A stretch of 64,000 nt of DNA from Chitinophagaceae bacterium (GCA_025449935.1 JANWIJ010000050.1:1-64000), one strand, 5' to 3'. Shown: positions 18,487 to 28,375, counted from the stretch's first letter. Translations and numbers: made by a program. Notes: generated by a model not told the origin, from the sequence alone.

Positions 18487-21237
18487 ATGCGTCTTATCCT
18501 AATTGTATTAAGCATATCATTTTTATTTGGCCCGCACCGGGTACAGGCGCAGGCAGCCCCCAAACTAGTCACCACCGTTGAAGGCATAAAGGAATTTGAA
18601 CTCTCCAATGGACTGCGGGTATTGCTGATGCCGGATGGTTCACAAACAAACATTGCTGTCAATATTGTTTACAAAGTAGGTTCCCGGCATGAAGGGTATG
18701 GAGAGAGCGGTATGGCTCACCTTCTTGAGCACATGCTTTTTAAACAATGTAAAAAATTCACTGATATTAAAAAAGCGATTGCCGATAAAGGTGCTTCTGC
18801 CAACGGAACCACCTGGTACGACCGGACCAATTATTACGAAGTCCTGTCTGCTTCGGATGAAAACCTGCGCTGGGCGATCGATATGGAAGCGGACCGGATG
18901 GTGAATTCAAAGATTTTGCCCGAAGAACTGAAAAAGGAATTCAGCGTGGTCCGGAATGAATTTGAAATAGGGGAGAATTATCCCAGCGGTGTACTCAATG
19001 AAAGAATACTTTCTGCCATGTACCTCTGGCACAACTATGGCAAATCGACCATTGGAAGCAAGGAAGATATTGAAAGAGTGAAAGCAGAAAACCTGAAAGT
19101 GTTTTATCAAAAATATTACCAGCCCGATAATGCGGTCCTCGTTATCGCCGGCAAGTTTGACGAAAAAAAGGCACTGGCCTATGTCCAGCAATATTTTGGC
19201 CCGATACCCCGGCCTTCCCGGAAACTCCAGCCCACTTACACGGTAGAACCCCCGCAGGATGGTGAACGGAATGTAACACTGCGCCGCACCGGGGATATAC
19301 AGTATATCGGTATGGCCTATCATACACCATCAGTAGCCGATAAAGATTTTGTAGCCAATGACGCGCTGATCGAGATACTTACCAACGATCCTTCCGGCAT
19401 TTTGTATAAGAACCTGGTAGAAACAAAACTGGCCTCCAAGATCTCCGGGTATTCCCTGGCCCTGTACGACCCCGGGTTTTCCTATTTTGAATGCGAGGTT
19501 CCCCGGGATAAGAGTATTGACAGCGCCAGCCGGGCCCTGTTTGGCACCGCCGACGAGATCGCCCGGATGAATTTTACAGAAGATGACCTGGCCCTGGCCA
19601 AAAACGCCATGTTAAAAAGCATCGAAGATGCAATGAGCCGGACAACTGACCTGGCTGTTGCCTTAACTGAATATATCGGTGCCGGCGACTGGCGCCTGTG
19701 GTTTTTAAACCGTGACCGTATAGAAAAACTGACAGTAGCGGAGGTACAGGCAGCGGCGAAGAAATATTATAAAACTTCTAACCGCACTTATGGTGTGTTT
19801 ACGCCGGAAGCAACTCCTGACAGGACTGTAGTGAGTGAAACACCGGATATCGCAGGGTTATTGAAGGGCTACAAAGGAAAAGAAGCTGCGGCCCAAAAAG
19901 AAAATTTTGAAAATACGATTGCGAACATCCAGCAACATACTGAATACGGGACCTTAGCCAATGGCGGCAGGTATGCCCTGCTTGAAAAGCCAACCAAGGG
20001 GGATAAAATCAACGCTTCTATTTTGTTGCGGTTCGGGGACGAAAAAACACTTTCCGAAAAAACGGCCGCCGGGTATGTGCTGGCAGAAATGCTTTCAACG
20101 GGCACCACCAGCAGGACAAAAAAACAGATCAGTGACGAACTGGACCGGATCAAAACGGATATTTCTTTCTCGGGCGGTGCCGGATCATTGTCCATTAATA
20201 TCAATACCGATAAACAAAACCTGTCTGCAGCATTGACCTTGCTGGAAGACATGCTGCTGCATCCAAAATTTGATGCTGCGGAGTTTGAAAAAATACTGAT
20301 CGATATAAAAGCAAATTATGAAGCCAATAAAAATGAGCCCACAACCCTGGCTTCTGAGAAACTGGGAAAGCTGCTGAGCAATTATCCAAAAGGGCATCCC
20401 TATTATGCCTCCACCACCGACGAAGCGTTACAGGACCTGGCCGCCGTAAAGCGGGAAGATGTAAAAAAATATTATAAAAATTTTTACGGGGCCGATAACT
20501 CCCTCTCCGTGTTTGTAGGTGAAGTGGATAAAAAAAAGGTGACAGATTTCTTGCAAAGCACCTTTTCCAAATGGAACAGTGAAGAAACCTATAAGGAAAT
20601 AGAACCCATGTACTTTGCATCAAAGGGGACAACGGAGACAATCAATACGCCGGATAAAACCAATGCCATGCTGGTGGGCGGGATGAACCTGAACGTTTCA
20701 AGGAAACACCCTGACTACCCCGCGATAGCCATCGCCAATGAATTGCTGGGCGGCGGCGCTTTTCTTTCTTCCCGGATCCCGCAGCGGCTGCGTGAAAATG
20801 AAGGAATGAGTTATGGTGCCGGCAGTTTTCTGAATGTGCAGTATAAATACAATACGGGTAACTGGGGTGTATATGCTTATTTCAACCCGTTGTATAAAGG
20901 ACGGCTTGACTCCGCCCTGCACCAGGAAGTGGATAAGGCGATCCGGGGCGGGTTTACCGCGGATGAATTAAAAAAATCAGTGGCCAGCTGGCAGGAACAA
21001 AACAAAGCTTCGCTGGGCAGCAATGAAAACCTGGCGGGGATCATCCGCTCCTTTATGGCCAATAACCGGGATCTGAAGGAATACACTCAATTCGAGGACA
21101 AGATTCAGGCATTGAGCCTGGACGCTGTGAATGCAGCTTTACGAAAATACTTTGACAAGTCGAAACTGGTGATGGTCTATGGCGGCGATTTTGAAAAAGG
21201 GAAGACCGATAAGCCGGGCGATAAAAAAGGATTTTAA
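18487..21237 (+). CDS. M16 family zinc metalloprotease, exported
   Basis: 916 residues with signal peptide (MRLILIVLSISFLFGPHRVQA). The first M16 domain has the inverted zinc motif H78-L-L-E81-H82 in SGMAHLLEHMLFK, and a downstream acidic residue (ENLRWAIDMEADRM) fits the third ligand. A second M16 domain starts near residue 480 and lacks HxxEH; it keeps the usual late blocks (LLGGGAFLSSRIPQRLRENE and GMSYGAGS), which normally close the chamber of two-domain pitrilysin-type proteases. Expected role: periplasmic peptide degradation. Its stop codon overlaps that of the convergent gldA within TTAA, and no terminator is seen there. Confidence 0.93.
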   Translation: MRLILIVLSISFLFGPHRVQAQAAPKLVTTVEGIKEFELSNGLRVLLMPDGSQTNIAVNIVYKVGSRHEGYGESGMAHLLEHMLFKQCKKFTDIKKAIADKGASANGTTWYDRTNYYEVLSASDENLRWAIDMEADRMVNSKILPEELKKEFSVVRNEFEIGENYPSGVLNERILSAMYLWHNYGKSTIGSKEDIERVKAENLKVFYQKYYQPDNAVLVIAGKFDEKKALAYVQQYFGPIPRPSRKLQPTYTVEPPQDGERNVTLRRTGDIQYIGMAYHTPSVADKDFVANDALIEILTNDPSGILYKNLVETKLASKISGYSLALYDPGFSYFECEVPRDKSIDSASRALFGTADEIARMNFTEDDLALAKNAMLKSIEDAMSRTTDLAVALTEYIGAGDWRLWFLNRDRIEKLTVAEVQAAAKKYYKTSNRTYGVFTPEATPDRTVVSETPDIAGLLKGYKGKEAAAQKENFENTIANIQQHTEYGTLANGGRYALLEKPTKGDKINASILLRFGDEKTLSEKTAAGYVLAEMLSTGTTSRTKKQISDELDRIKTDISFSGGAGSLSININTDKQNLSAALTLLEDMLLHPKFDAAEFEKILIDIKANYEANKNEPTTLASEKLGKLLSNYPKGHPYYASTTDEALQDLAAVKREDVKKYYKNFYGADNSLSVFVGEVDKKKVTDFLQSTFSKWNSEETYKEIEPMYFASKGTTETINTPDKTNAMLVGGMNLNVSRKHPDYPAIAIANELLGGGAFLSSRIPQRLRENEGMSYGAGSFLNVQYKYNTGNWGVYAYFNPLYKGRLDSALHQEVDKAIRGGFTADELKKSVASWQEQNKASLGSNENLAGIIRSFMANNRDLKEYTQFEDKIQALSLDAVNAALRKYFDKSKLVMVYGGDFEKGKTDKPGDKKGF

Positions 21238-22142
21238 TTTGTAAGTGTCTTGAAAATACTTTCAAGGCTCTGGCTTTCGCTTTGCAGTGAAATAATATTC
21301 AGGTTTTGCTGCAAAGCGATCTCCAATAGTTGTTTCCGGACGGCTTCGGGGTTGGCTGTTTGCAGCTTATAGCTGCCCGTTGTTTGTCCTTGTTCAACGT
21401 TGGTTACACCGTGTAGTCGCTGCAAAAGACTTTTATCAACAGATTCCTTGAACGCAACCATCACTACATGATTGTCTTTATTGCCGCGTTGTAAATTACT
21501 CAGTGTATCGTCGGCCACCAATTCTCCTTTATTGATTATGATTACGCGGTCACAAACGGCTTCTACTTCCTGTAAAATATGCGAGGAAAATAAAACGGTC
21601 TTATCCAGGCCCTGTTTTTTTATGACTTCCCTTATTTCTATTATCTGGTTAGGGTCAAGACCGGAAGTGGGTTCATCCAGTATCAATACTTCCGGGTCGT
21701 GTATTAAAGCTGCGGCTAACCCGACTCTTTGTTTATAACCTTTGGAAAGCTGGCCAATTTTCTTTTTGCTTTCTATTTTCAGTCCCGTCAGGTCAATTAC
21801 ATGTTCAATCCTTTTCGTTGTCTCCGTTGCCCGGTGTACCTCGGCTACAAAGGCCAGGTACTCCCTGACGTACATATCATAGTAAAGCGCATTGAGTTCA
21901 GGCAGGTAGCCGATCTTCTTTTTTGTTTCCAGGGGCTGTTCTGTCACATTGAGTCCACAAACAAAAGCCTCGCCGCCGGTTTGTTGCAAATAACCGGTAA
22001 TGATCTTCATCGTTGTAGACTTACCGGCACCGTTGGGACCCAGGAAACCAGCTATTTCTCCCTTATCAACTTTAAATGAAATATTATTCACGGCTCTTTG
22101 TTCCCCGTAAAGTTTGAGAAGGTTTCTTACTTCAATGGACAT
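21234..22142 (-). CDS. gldA: GldA-type ABC transporter ATPase
   Basis: 302 residues. ATP-binding subunit with Walker A GPNGAGKST, the ABC signature LSKGYKQRVG, Walker B VLILDEPTSGLDPNQ and the H-loop SSHILQEVEAVCD. The C-terminal about 80 residues are the extension seen in GldA, the ATPase that works with GldF and GldG in gliding and T9SS-linked motility of Bacteroidota. GldF and GldG are not in the window, so the symbol rests on sequence resemblance; a generic export ATPase is the alternative. A TATTTTTG box lies only a few bases before the ATG. Confidence 0.82.
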   Translation of the reverse strand: MSIEVRNLLKLYGEQRAVNNISFKVDKGEIAGFLGPNGAGKSTTMKIITGYLQQTGGEAFVCGLNVTEQPLETKKKIGYLPELNALYYDMYVREYLAFVAEVHRATETTKRIEHVIDLTGLKIESKKKIGQLSKGYKQRVGLAAALIHDPEVLILDEPTSGLDPNQIIEIREVIKKQGLDKTVLFSSHILQEVEAVCDRVIIINKGELVADDTLSNLQRGNKDNHVVMVAFKESVDKSLLQRLHGVTNVEQGQTTGSYKLQTANPEAVRKQLLEIALQQNLNIISLQSESQSLESIFKTLTN

Positions 22143-22198
22143 ACTACAAAAATAAGGGATAAGGAGCTAGCTGAAGGGAGGCCTGTACCGTGCTGGAG

Positions 22199-22834
22199 TT
22201 ACAGGTCATCATATTCATACAGCTCATCTATATGCGTACCGGCCTTCATTTCGAAAACCGGTTTTATCAAACCGTCTTTTAAGCCATAGACCCAACCATG
22301 CAGGTCGGGCCTTTGCTCCTGCTTCCAGGCCCGCTGGACGATGGAAGTCTTGGCCAGGTTAAAAACCTGTTCCTGTACATTTAATTCGGTGAGCCGGTCT
22401 GATCTTTTTTCTTCATCGTTGACAGAATCCAGCTCTGCCCGGTGAATTCGGTAGACATCTTTAATACTGCGTAACCACATATTCAGTACGGCCTTGAAAT
22501 CATGATTGGTAATGGCCGCTTTGATCCCGCCACAACCATAATGCCCGCAAACGATGATATGTCTTACTTTCAGGTGGTTAACGGCATAATCCAGCACACT
22601 CAGCAGGTTCACGTCGTTATTAATAACCAGGTTGGCAATATTGCGGTGGACAAAAATCTCGCCGGGCTGTGTACCTGTAATTTCATTGGCCGGCACCCGG
22701 CTGTCGCTGCAGCCGATCCATAAGAATTCCGGTGTCTGTAAATGGGCGAGCCGGTCGAAATAATCCGGGTCTTCGGAAATTTTGTCAGCGGCCCAAAGTT
22801 TATTGCCATTTAGTAATACCTCGTAAGGTTTCAT
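22199..22834 (-). CDS. can: Beta-class carbonic anhydrase (first copy)
   Basis: 211 residues, cytoplasmic. Interconverts CO2 and bicarbonate. Zinc ligands are in CSDSR (Cys and Asp) and CGHYGCGG (His and Cys), and the fold blocks FVHRNIANLV and LDYAVNHLKVRHIIVCGHYGC are typical of the E. coli Can type. It is divergent from the inorganic-carbon operon that starts at 23016, and a good promoter candidate lies in the shared region. With the second copy at 23497 and DabA this makes three proteins with beta-carbonic-anhydrase-type zinc sites within 6 kb. Confidence 0.95.
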   Translation of the reverse strand: MKPYEVLLNGNKLWAADKISEDPDYFDRLAHLQTPEFLWIGCSDSRVPANEITGTQPGEIFVHRNIANLVINNDVNLLSVLDYAVNHLKVRHIIVCGHYGCGGIKAAITNHDFKAVLNMWLRSIKDVYRIHRAELDSVNDEEKRSDRLTELNVQEQVFNLAKTSIVQRAWKQEQRPDLHGWVYGLKDGLIKPVFEMKAGTHIDELYEYDDL

Positions 22835-22850
22835 ATAAAGGACTTTGATT

Positions 22851-22884
22851 CAAAAATAGCTCTTAATAAACACAGATATACAAA
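22851..22884 (-). promoter_or_regulatory. Candidate promoter for the first carbonic anhydrase
   Basis: On the minus strand: TTTG, 22 bases, TATTTTTG (plus-strand CAAAAATA 22851-22858 and CAAA 22881-22884). Both boxes match the Bacteroidota promoter consensus. The leader before the ATG at 22834 would be about 10 bases. Confidence 0.45.
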
Positions 22885-22972
22885 CACCTGTTTGGATTCC
22901 CGCGGAAAAATCGAGGCTAAACCTAAACAAGTTTATCGGTTTCCTGTTATTTTCCCTGATTGTGCGGATTGG

Positions 22973-23003
22973 TTTGGTGCTAAAAATTCAAATCATTATC
23001 TTG
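22973..23003 (+). promoter_or_regulatory. Weak candidate promoter for the inorganic-carbon operon
   Basis: TTTG (22973-22976), 20 bases, then TATCTTG (22997-23003), which lacks one T of the -7 consensus. It would give an almost leaderless transcript for the ATG at 23016, which argues for caution. Confidence 0.25.
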
Positions 23004-23015
23004 CAGCACTTTTTC

Positions 23016-23387
23016 ATGGCGAAGAACCGAAAAAAATATAGTGTTTTCCAGCTGTTATCAGCCATTCTGATGATACTGGCCTTATTATGGCTGACCATCA
23101 GCATCCCTTTTGTATATGCAGGCCAGCAGGAGCTTTCGAAGCATGAAAAATTGACCAACGCAGCAACACCACTTTCCGCCACGGAAGAAGAAAATGCCAA
23201 TCCCTTTGGCAACAATACAGAAGAGAAAGCTCCAAACAGTACCTCTTTTTCCGAAGAATACCTTCATGACAATCACAAAAGTGATTGCCTTTTTTCAGCC
23301 CGGTTACCCTACCACAAAGGTGAAAATGCCGATGCCTACACAGCTTTTCATGGTGAAGTCCAGGTTCCTCCTCCCAACATTGCCTAA
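23016..23387 (+). CDS. Small exported or membrane-anchored protein, first gene of the inorganic-carbon operon
   Basis: 123 residues from the ATG at 23016, chosen because it gives a lysine-rich n-region directly before the hydrophobic helix LLSAILMILALLWLTISIPFVYA; the frame also extends 18 codons further up. The helix ends in VYAG, so it may be cleaved as a signal peptide or stay as an anchor. The remaining about 90 residues are polar and low-complexity (Asn, Glu, Thr), with a His-rich patch and a single Cys near EYLHDNHKSDC. I do not recognise the family. It lies 109 bases ahead of the second carbonic anhydrase on the same strand, so a periplasmic accessory role in carbon uptake is possible but unproven. 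Confidence 0.65.
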   Translation: MAKNRKKYSVFQLLSAILMILALLWLTISIPFVYAGQQELSKHEKLTNAATPLSATEEENANPFGNNTEEKAPNSTSFSEEYLHDNHKSDCLFSARLPYHKGENADAYTAFHGEVQVPPPNIA

Positions 23388-23496
23388 TTTAAGTTTCCCC
23401 TTTTTGTAAAGTCCTTTTTTTAGGGACTGTTTACCTATTACATCATTTATAACCATGTTGTCACCACGGTGTGGCAACCACTTAAATTATTGTGCA

Positions 23497-24147
23497 ATGA
23501 TTAAGCATTCAAAAGAATACTTGCAAAACCTCACGCCTTCACAGGGATATGAACTGCTGGTGGAAGGCAACAAAAGATTTATTAATAATCTTAAAACGGA
23601 TCATGACCACCTGGAAATGATCAATGAAACCCGGGAAGGCCAGTACCCGTTCGCGGTGATCCTGAGCTGCATGGACTCCCGCACCTCCACCGAATTAATA
23701 TTCGACCAGGGGCTTGGCGACCTGTTCAGCATCAGGGTGGCGGGAAATATTGTAAACAATGATATACTGGCCAGTATTGAATATGCCGTGAAATACGTGG
23801 GATCAAAAGTATTAATGGTGCTGGGCCATACAGAATGCGGTGCTATTAAAAGCGCCAAGCAAGGCGTTGAGGACGGCCACATTACGGCTTTACTGAACCG
23901 GATTCAGCCTTCCATCAGCAAGGCCCTGCTAAAAGACGGAAAAGAACACCTGTTTTCCGACAGTGTCGCTTATGCCAACGTAGAAAACAGCCTCGAAGAA
24001 ATACTCACCCGAAGTGAAATAGTGAAACAGCTTTTCAAAACAGGTGAGATCGGTATTGTAGGGGGTGTATATAACATAGAAAATGGGCAGGTCGACTTCT
24101 TTAAAAACCTCACGAGAAAAGAAAAGAAACAGCTCGTGAGTGTTTAG
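23497..24147 (+). CDS. Beta-class carbonic anhydrase (second copy)
   Basis: 216 residues from the ATG at 23497; the frame opens 14 codons earlier but that text does not look coding. Zinc ligands are in CMDSRTSTE (Cys, Asp) and LGHTECGAI (His, Cys). It belongs to the shorter, more divergent beta-CA group often paired with SulP transporters and is clearly not a recent duplicate of the gene at 22199. No signal peptide, so it acts in the cytoplasm, where it could equilibrate or trap carbon delivered by the SulP and Dab proteins encoded next (70-base gap). Confidence 0.94.
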   Translation: MIKHSKEYLQNLTPSQGYELLVEGNKRFINNLKTDHDHLEMINETREGQYPFAVILSCMDSRTSTELIFDQGLGDLFSIRVAGNIVNNDILASIEYAVKYVGSKVLMVLGHTECGAIKSAKQGVEDGHITALLNRIQPSISKALLKDGKEHLFSDSVAYANVENSLEEILTRSEIVKQLFKTGEIGIVGGVYNIENGQVDFFKNLTRKEKKQLVSV

Positions 24148-24217
24148 ATCCAAACGGCAACTGCCGGGCGGGTTTGAATGGTAACAGCATTTATATTTTT
24201 TAAATTTTAATCGTCAG

Positions 24218-25825
24218 ATGAAAATAAATACAAGCTATTTAAAATCAGATTTGCCATCAGGATTGGTCGTTTTCCTGGTGGCCTTACCTCTATGTTTGGG
24301 GATTTCACTGGCCTCGGGGGCTCCATTTTTCAGCGGCTTAATCTCCGGGATCATCGGCGGGATAGTTATCGGCTCTTTAAGCGGATCAAGACTGAGCGTT
24401 AGCGGACCTGCCGCGGGACTTGCTGCGCTGGTGTTGGCAGCCATTACCAATATTGGTGCATTTGATTTGTTTTTATGTGCCGTTTTTATTGCCGGCATCT
24501 TACAGGTGCTGATGAGCGTGGCGCGGCTGGGAGGTATTGCCAATTATTTTCCATCCAGTGTTATCAAGGGATTGCTGACCAGTATCGGTATCCTGATCAT
24601 TGCCAAGCAAATCCCGCACGCATTCGGATATGACCGGGATGAAAAAGGCAACCTGACCGAATTATTTCCTTTTGGAAATGAGGATTTGCATGAACTGTTA
24701 CAGCCGCTGCACCATGTGGACGCGGGGGTATTAATTATCTGTATTGTCTCCATTTTGATCATGCTGATCTGGGAAAAACCTTTTATTAAAAAAAGAATGA
24801 AATTTATTCCCGGGGCATTGGTGGCTGTAATTGTTTCTGTTCTCATCAACGAATTATTTATAGCGTCCAATAGCCCTCTTGTGGTAACCGCGGATCACCT
24901 GGTTCAAATAAAAGCGGCTAAAAGCCCGGGAGAGTTTTTCAGTTTTTTCACCCTGCCTGATTTTAATGGTTTTTTAAACAGTAAGGTGATTGTTACCGGG
25001 ATCATGATTGCCATCATTGCCTCCCTGGAGACCTTACTGAGCATAGAAGCAATTGATAACCTGGATCCGCAACGCCGGGTAACCAACACCAACAGGGAGT
25101 TGAGGGCACAGGGTATAGGAAATGCTGTATCGGGTTTGATCGGGGGATTGCCGATTACCAGTGTGATTGTGCGCAGCAGTGCCAATGTGCACGCAGGTGC
25201 TCAATCAAAGCTTTCCACTATTTTCCACGGCTTTTTATTGCTAACTACCATCATAGCCATACCGGGTTTGCTCAATATGATCCCGCTGGCTTCGCTGGCT
25301 GCTATCCTGCTACTGACAGGCTATAAGCTTTGCAAAGTTGCCATCTTTAAACAAGTGATAAAAAATGGAAAGTACCAGTCCATTCCCTTTTTTGTAACGG
25401 TATTTGTCATTATCGGTATTGATTTGCTGGGGCTTTATCCCCCGCTAAAGGGAGAAGGGCTGCTGGTGGGTGTGATTGCCGGGTTATTCTCGGCATTCGG
25501 CGCGATTCTTCACGGCAACCTGAAGAATTCTTATTTCTTCCATAAAGACCAGCACCAGGAAGGCGATATTATTAAGATTCGGTTATCCGAAGAAGTTTCT
25601 TTCCTGAACAAGGCCTCCATCCGCGAAACCCTGGATCATCTCCCCGCCAATTCAAGTGTGGTCATCGATGCCTCGCAAACAGATTATATAGACTTTGATG
25701 TACTGGAACTGATTAAAGAATTCAGGGACATCAAAGCCCCCCTCAAAAAAATCAGTCTCAGGCTGGAAGGGTTCCGGGAAGTTTATAAAATGGAGAATCA
25801 GATACATGTGCAATCTGTTCACTAG
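24218..25825 (+). CDS. SulP family inorganic anion transporter, bicarbonate suspected
   Basis: 535 residues. About eleven hydrophobic helices fill residues 10-430, including the SulP blocks LPLCLGISLASG, SVSGPAAGL and IASLETLLSIEAIDNLDP. The C-terminal about 90 residues (from DIIKIRLSEEVSFLNKASI) form a STAS domain with the VVIDASQTDYIDFDV core. SulP proteins carry sulfate, bicarbonate, chloride or organic anions. Placement between a carbonic anhydrase and dabA (15-base gap) favours bicarbonate (inference). Sulfate remains the main alternative; no sulfate-assimilation gene is nearby. Confidence 0.93.
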   Translation: MKINTSYLKSDLPSGLVVFLVALPLCLGISLASGAPFFSGLISGIIGGIVIGSLSGSRLSVSGPAAGLAALVLAAITNIGAFDLFLCAVFIAGILQVLMSVARLGGIANYFPSSVIKGLLTSIGILIIAKQIPHAFGYDRDEKGNLTELFPFGNEDLHELLQPLHHVDAGVLIICIVSILIMLIWEKPFIKKRMKFIPGALVAVIVSVLINELFIASNSPLVVTADHLVQIKAAKSPGEFFSFFTLPDFNGFLNSKVIVTGIMIAIIASLETLLSIEAIDNLDPQRRVTNTNRELRAQGIGNAVSGLIGGLPITSVIVRSSANVHAGAQSKLSTIFHGFLLLTTIIAIPGLLNMIPLASLAAILLLTGYKLCKVAIFKQVIKNGKYQSIPFFVTVFVIIGIDLLGLYPPLKGEGLLVGVIAGLFSAFGAILHGNLKNSYFFHKDQHQEGDIIKIRLSEEVSFLNKASIRETLDHLPANSSVVIDASQTDYIDFDVLELIKEFRDIKAPLKKISLRLEGFREVYKMENQIHVQSVH

Positions 25826-25840
25826 GAAAATTTTAATACC

Positions 25841-28372
25841 ATGACCGAAAAACAATTTGATGAGCAGCATACCCTGGAGGAACTTAAGCATTACCTGCCA
25901 TCGCAACAGGCTTTAAAGGATTTTATTCATCATAATTCCCTCCATGCTTTCCAGCACATGAAATTTTATGATGCCATTTTTAAAGCCGCCGGCATTTTTG
26001 GTTTCCAGGTCTGCCTCCAGCTGGAAGAATTCAGGCAATTGTATAAAGGGGGCCGCGTACGGGAAGACATTTTGGAGAGGGTGATTTCCGGTAAGCATGG
26101 AGATGATTGCGTAGAAGACTGGAAACAGAAATTAATTCACCAGGAATACGACACAATCAGCCAGCCCCGCATTGGCCGGCTCCGCCACTACTGGAAAAAA
26201 ATATATAAACTGGATATGGACAACGAGGTTCACCCCCTGTTGTTCCGCATCCTCTGCAGTTTTTTAGACCAGGGCATTGCAATTGACAAATTCCCGGTAC
26301 AGGGAAAATCTTTCCTGGCCAGTATCAAGGATATTGAGCAAAACAGCTTTGCCAGCTTTTTCAAAACTAAAAAAGCGAGGCAGTTATTTTTAAGCGGTAA
26401 CTATACGCTCACCAGTCTCCTGGAAACCATTGCCGGCAATGCAGAATATTTTGAGCAATATTTATTCGACCAGCAGTTTGCCCATCATGGATGGAGCGGT
26501 TTTATTTCAGCCGTGGAAGATAACCCGCATACTTTATTAGACAGCAAACAAACGACATTGCATGAACTGGTGGTTTTTGAACTGTTCCTCGAATTAGATA
26601 TCCTCTGTCATAAGTTCGGCAGCAACTGGAAGCCGCTTTCCGAACACGTAACTGAACCTCCTGTTGAATTATTTGAGGATGTCACCAAAACAGAACTGGC
26701 GGAAGTCCTCTCCCTGTGGCAGGATGCATTTGAATGGAGCTATTATGATTCGGTACTGGCGGGGATTCTTTTATCTCAAACGGAAACTGAAACGGTAAAA
26801 GTTCCCTCCTTCCAGGCTATATTCTGTATCGATGAAAGGGAGTGTTCCATCCGCCGGCATATAGAAGCCACCGATCCCAATTGTGAAACATTTGGAGCGC
26901 CCGGTTTTTTTGGCGTAGAATTTTTCTTTCAGCAGCAGGGTAGCCTGTTTTATGATAAATTATGCCCGGCACCCGTCACCCCCCGGTTTTTGATCAAGGA
27001 ATCTGAAGCAAACCAACAGAAAAAATCCGAGCTCCTTTATACAAAGCATGCGCATGGTTTCTTAGGCGGCTTTTTGTTCAGCATTGGGTTTGGATTTTGG
27101 GCGCTGTACAAAAAAATTCAATTGTTGTTCCGGCCAAAAATGAGCCCGGCTATTTCTGATGCTTATTCACATATGACAAAAACTTCGGTGCTTACGATTG
27201 AGAACAAGGATACCCGGGATGTGGAAAATGGCTTGCAGGTAGGATACACGATGGAGGAGATGATCGTAAGAGCAGAAGCATTCCTGCGGGGCATTGGCTT
27301 ATTGAAAACCTTTTCACCCCTTGTTTACATTGTCGGGCATGGCAGCAGCAGTGCCAATAACCCCCATCATGGTGCACATGATTGCGGCGCCTGCAGCGGA
27401 AGACCCGGCGCCACCAATGCCCGCGTGATGGCATTTATATTAAATAACAACAGGGTACGTGAGGCATTGACTAAAAAGAATATTGAAATACCGGGTGAAA
27501 CCCAATTCGTCGGGGCCATGCATGACACTGCGGCGGATGTTATCGGTTATTATGATGACGAACAGCATTTGCATGCCGAAAATGCAGCCCGGCATTTGAT
27601 TAACAGGCATTCCTTTGAAACGGCTTTGAATTTAAATGCAAAGGAGCGCAGCAGAAGGTTCGCATCCATCAACACTAAAAAAGAAATCAACGAAGTAAGG
27701 AAAGCCATTCTCAACCGGTCCGTTTCTTTATTTGAGCCAAGACCCGAGCTCGGTCATGGTACCAATACACTATGTATTGTTGGGCGCAGGGAGGTGACAA
27801 AAGGATTGTTCCTGGACCGCAGGGCTTTTCTCAATTCGTACAATTACCAGACCGACCCGGAGGGAACAGTTTTAACCAACGTGATGAAACCCATCGGGCT
27901 GGTATGCGGCGGTATTAACCTGGAATATTATTTTTCAAGAGTCGACAATATTAAAATGGGAGCCGGCACCAAGCTACCCCACAACGTGATGGGATTATTC
28001 GGAGTCGCTAACAGCAGCGACGGCGATTTGCGGCCCGGTCTGCCCTGGCAAATGATCGAAGTGCATGACCCCGTAAGGTTGATGGTCATTGTCGAGCATC
28101 GTCCCGAAGTGGTCCTGAAAGCTATACAATCAACACCGGAGGTGTTTGAATGGTACAATAATGAATGGGTTCATATTGCCGCCCTGCATCCCGGGGAAAA
28201 ACGCTTTTATTATTTTAAAAACGGTGTCTTCCAGCCCTATGAGCCCATTACCGGGCACGTAGAGGTGATCGGCGATATGCATGAGTTTATTGAAAGCGCA
28301 AAGGAAATGGAAACCAACCATATTGCCGATGCCACCAAAGAAAACCTTCCTGTCTACCTGTTAAACAAATAA
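25841..28372 (+). CDS. dabA: DabA, zinc subunit of the DAB inorganic-carbon pump (DUF2309)
   Basis: 843 residues, soluble or peripheral, no signal peptide. The carbonic-anhydrase-like zinc site is complete: C329 and D331 in FCIDERECS, H500 in VGHGSSSANN and C515 in HDCGACSG. The spacings (2, about 170 and 15 residues) match those of the characterised DabA of Halothiobacillus. DabA couples CO2 hydration to cation flux through DabB, trapping bicarbonate in the cytoplasm. In non-autotrophs, such as Staphylococcus MpsB, the same family supplies bicarbonate for carboxylases. dabB follows with only 3 bases between stop and start. Here dabA precedes dabB, the reverse of the better-known operons. Confidence 0.95.
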   Translation: MTEKQFDEQHTLEELKHYLPSQQALKDFIHHNSLHAFQHMKFYDAIFKAAGIFGFQVCLQLEEFRQLYKGGRVREDILERVISGKHGDDCVEDWKQKLIHQEYDTISQPRIGRLRHYWKKIYKLDMDNEVHPLLFRILCSFLDQGIAIDKFPVQGKSFLASIKDIEQNSFASFFKTKKARQLFLSGNYTLTSLLETIAGNAEYFEQYLFDQQFAHHGWSGFISAVEDNPHTLLDSKQTTLHELVVFELFLELDILCHKFGSNWKPLSEHVTEPPVELFEDVTKTELAEVLSLWQDAFEWSYYDSVLAGILLSQTETETVKVPSFQAIFCIDERECSIRRHIEATDPNCETFGAPGFFGVEFFFQQQGSLFYDKLCPAPVTPRFLIKESEANQQKKSELLYTKHAHGFLGGFLFSIGFGFWALYKKIQLLFRPKMSPAISDAYSHMTKTSVLTIENKDTRDVENGLQVGYTMEEMIVRAEAFLRGIGLLKTFSPLVYIVGHGSSSANNPHHGAHDCGACSGRPGATNARVMAFILNNNRVREALTKKNIEIPGETQFVGAMHDTAADVIGYYDDEQHLHAENAARHLINRHSFETALNLNAKERSRRFASINTKKEINEVRKAILNRSVSLFEPRPELGHGTNTLCIVGRREVTKGLFLDRRAFLNSYNYQTDPEGTVLTNVMKPIGLVCGGINLEYYFSRVDNIKMGAGTKLPHNVMGLFGVANSSDGDLRPGLPWQMIEVHDPVRLMVIVEHRPEVVLKAIQSTPEVFEWYNNEWVHIAALHPGEKRFYYFKNGVFQPYEPITGHVEVIGDMHEFIESAKEMETNHIADATKENLPVYLLNK

Positions 28373-28375
28373 CGC

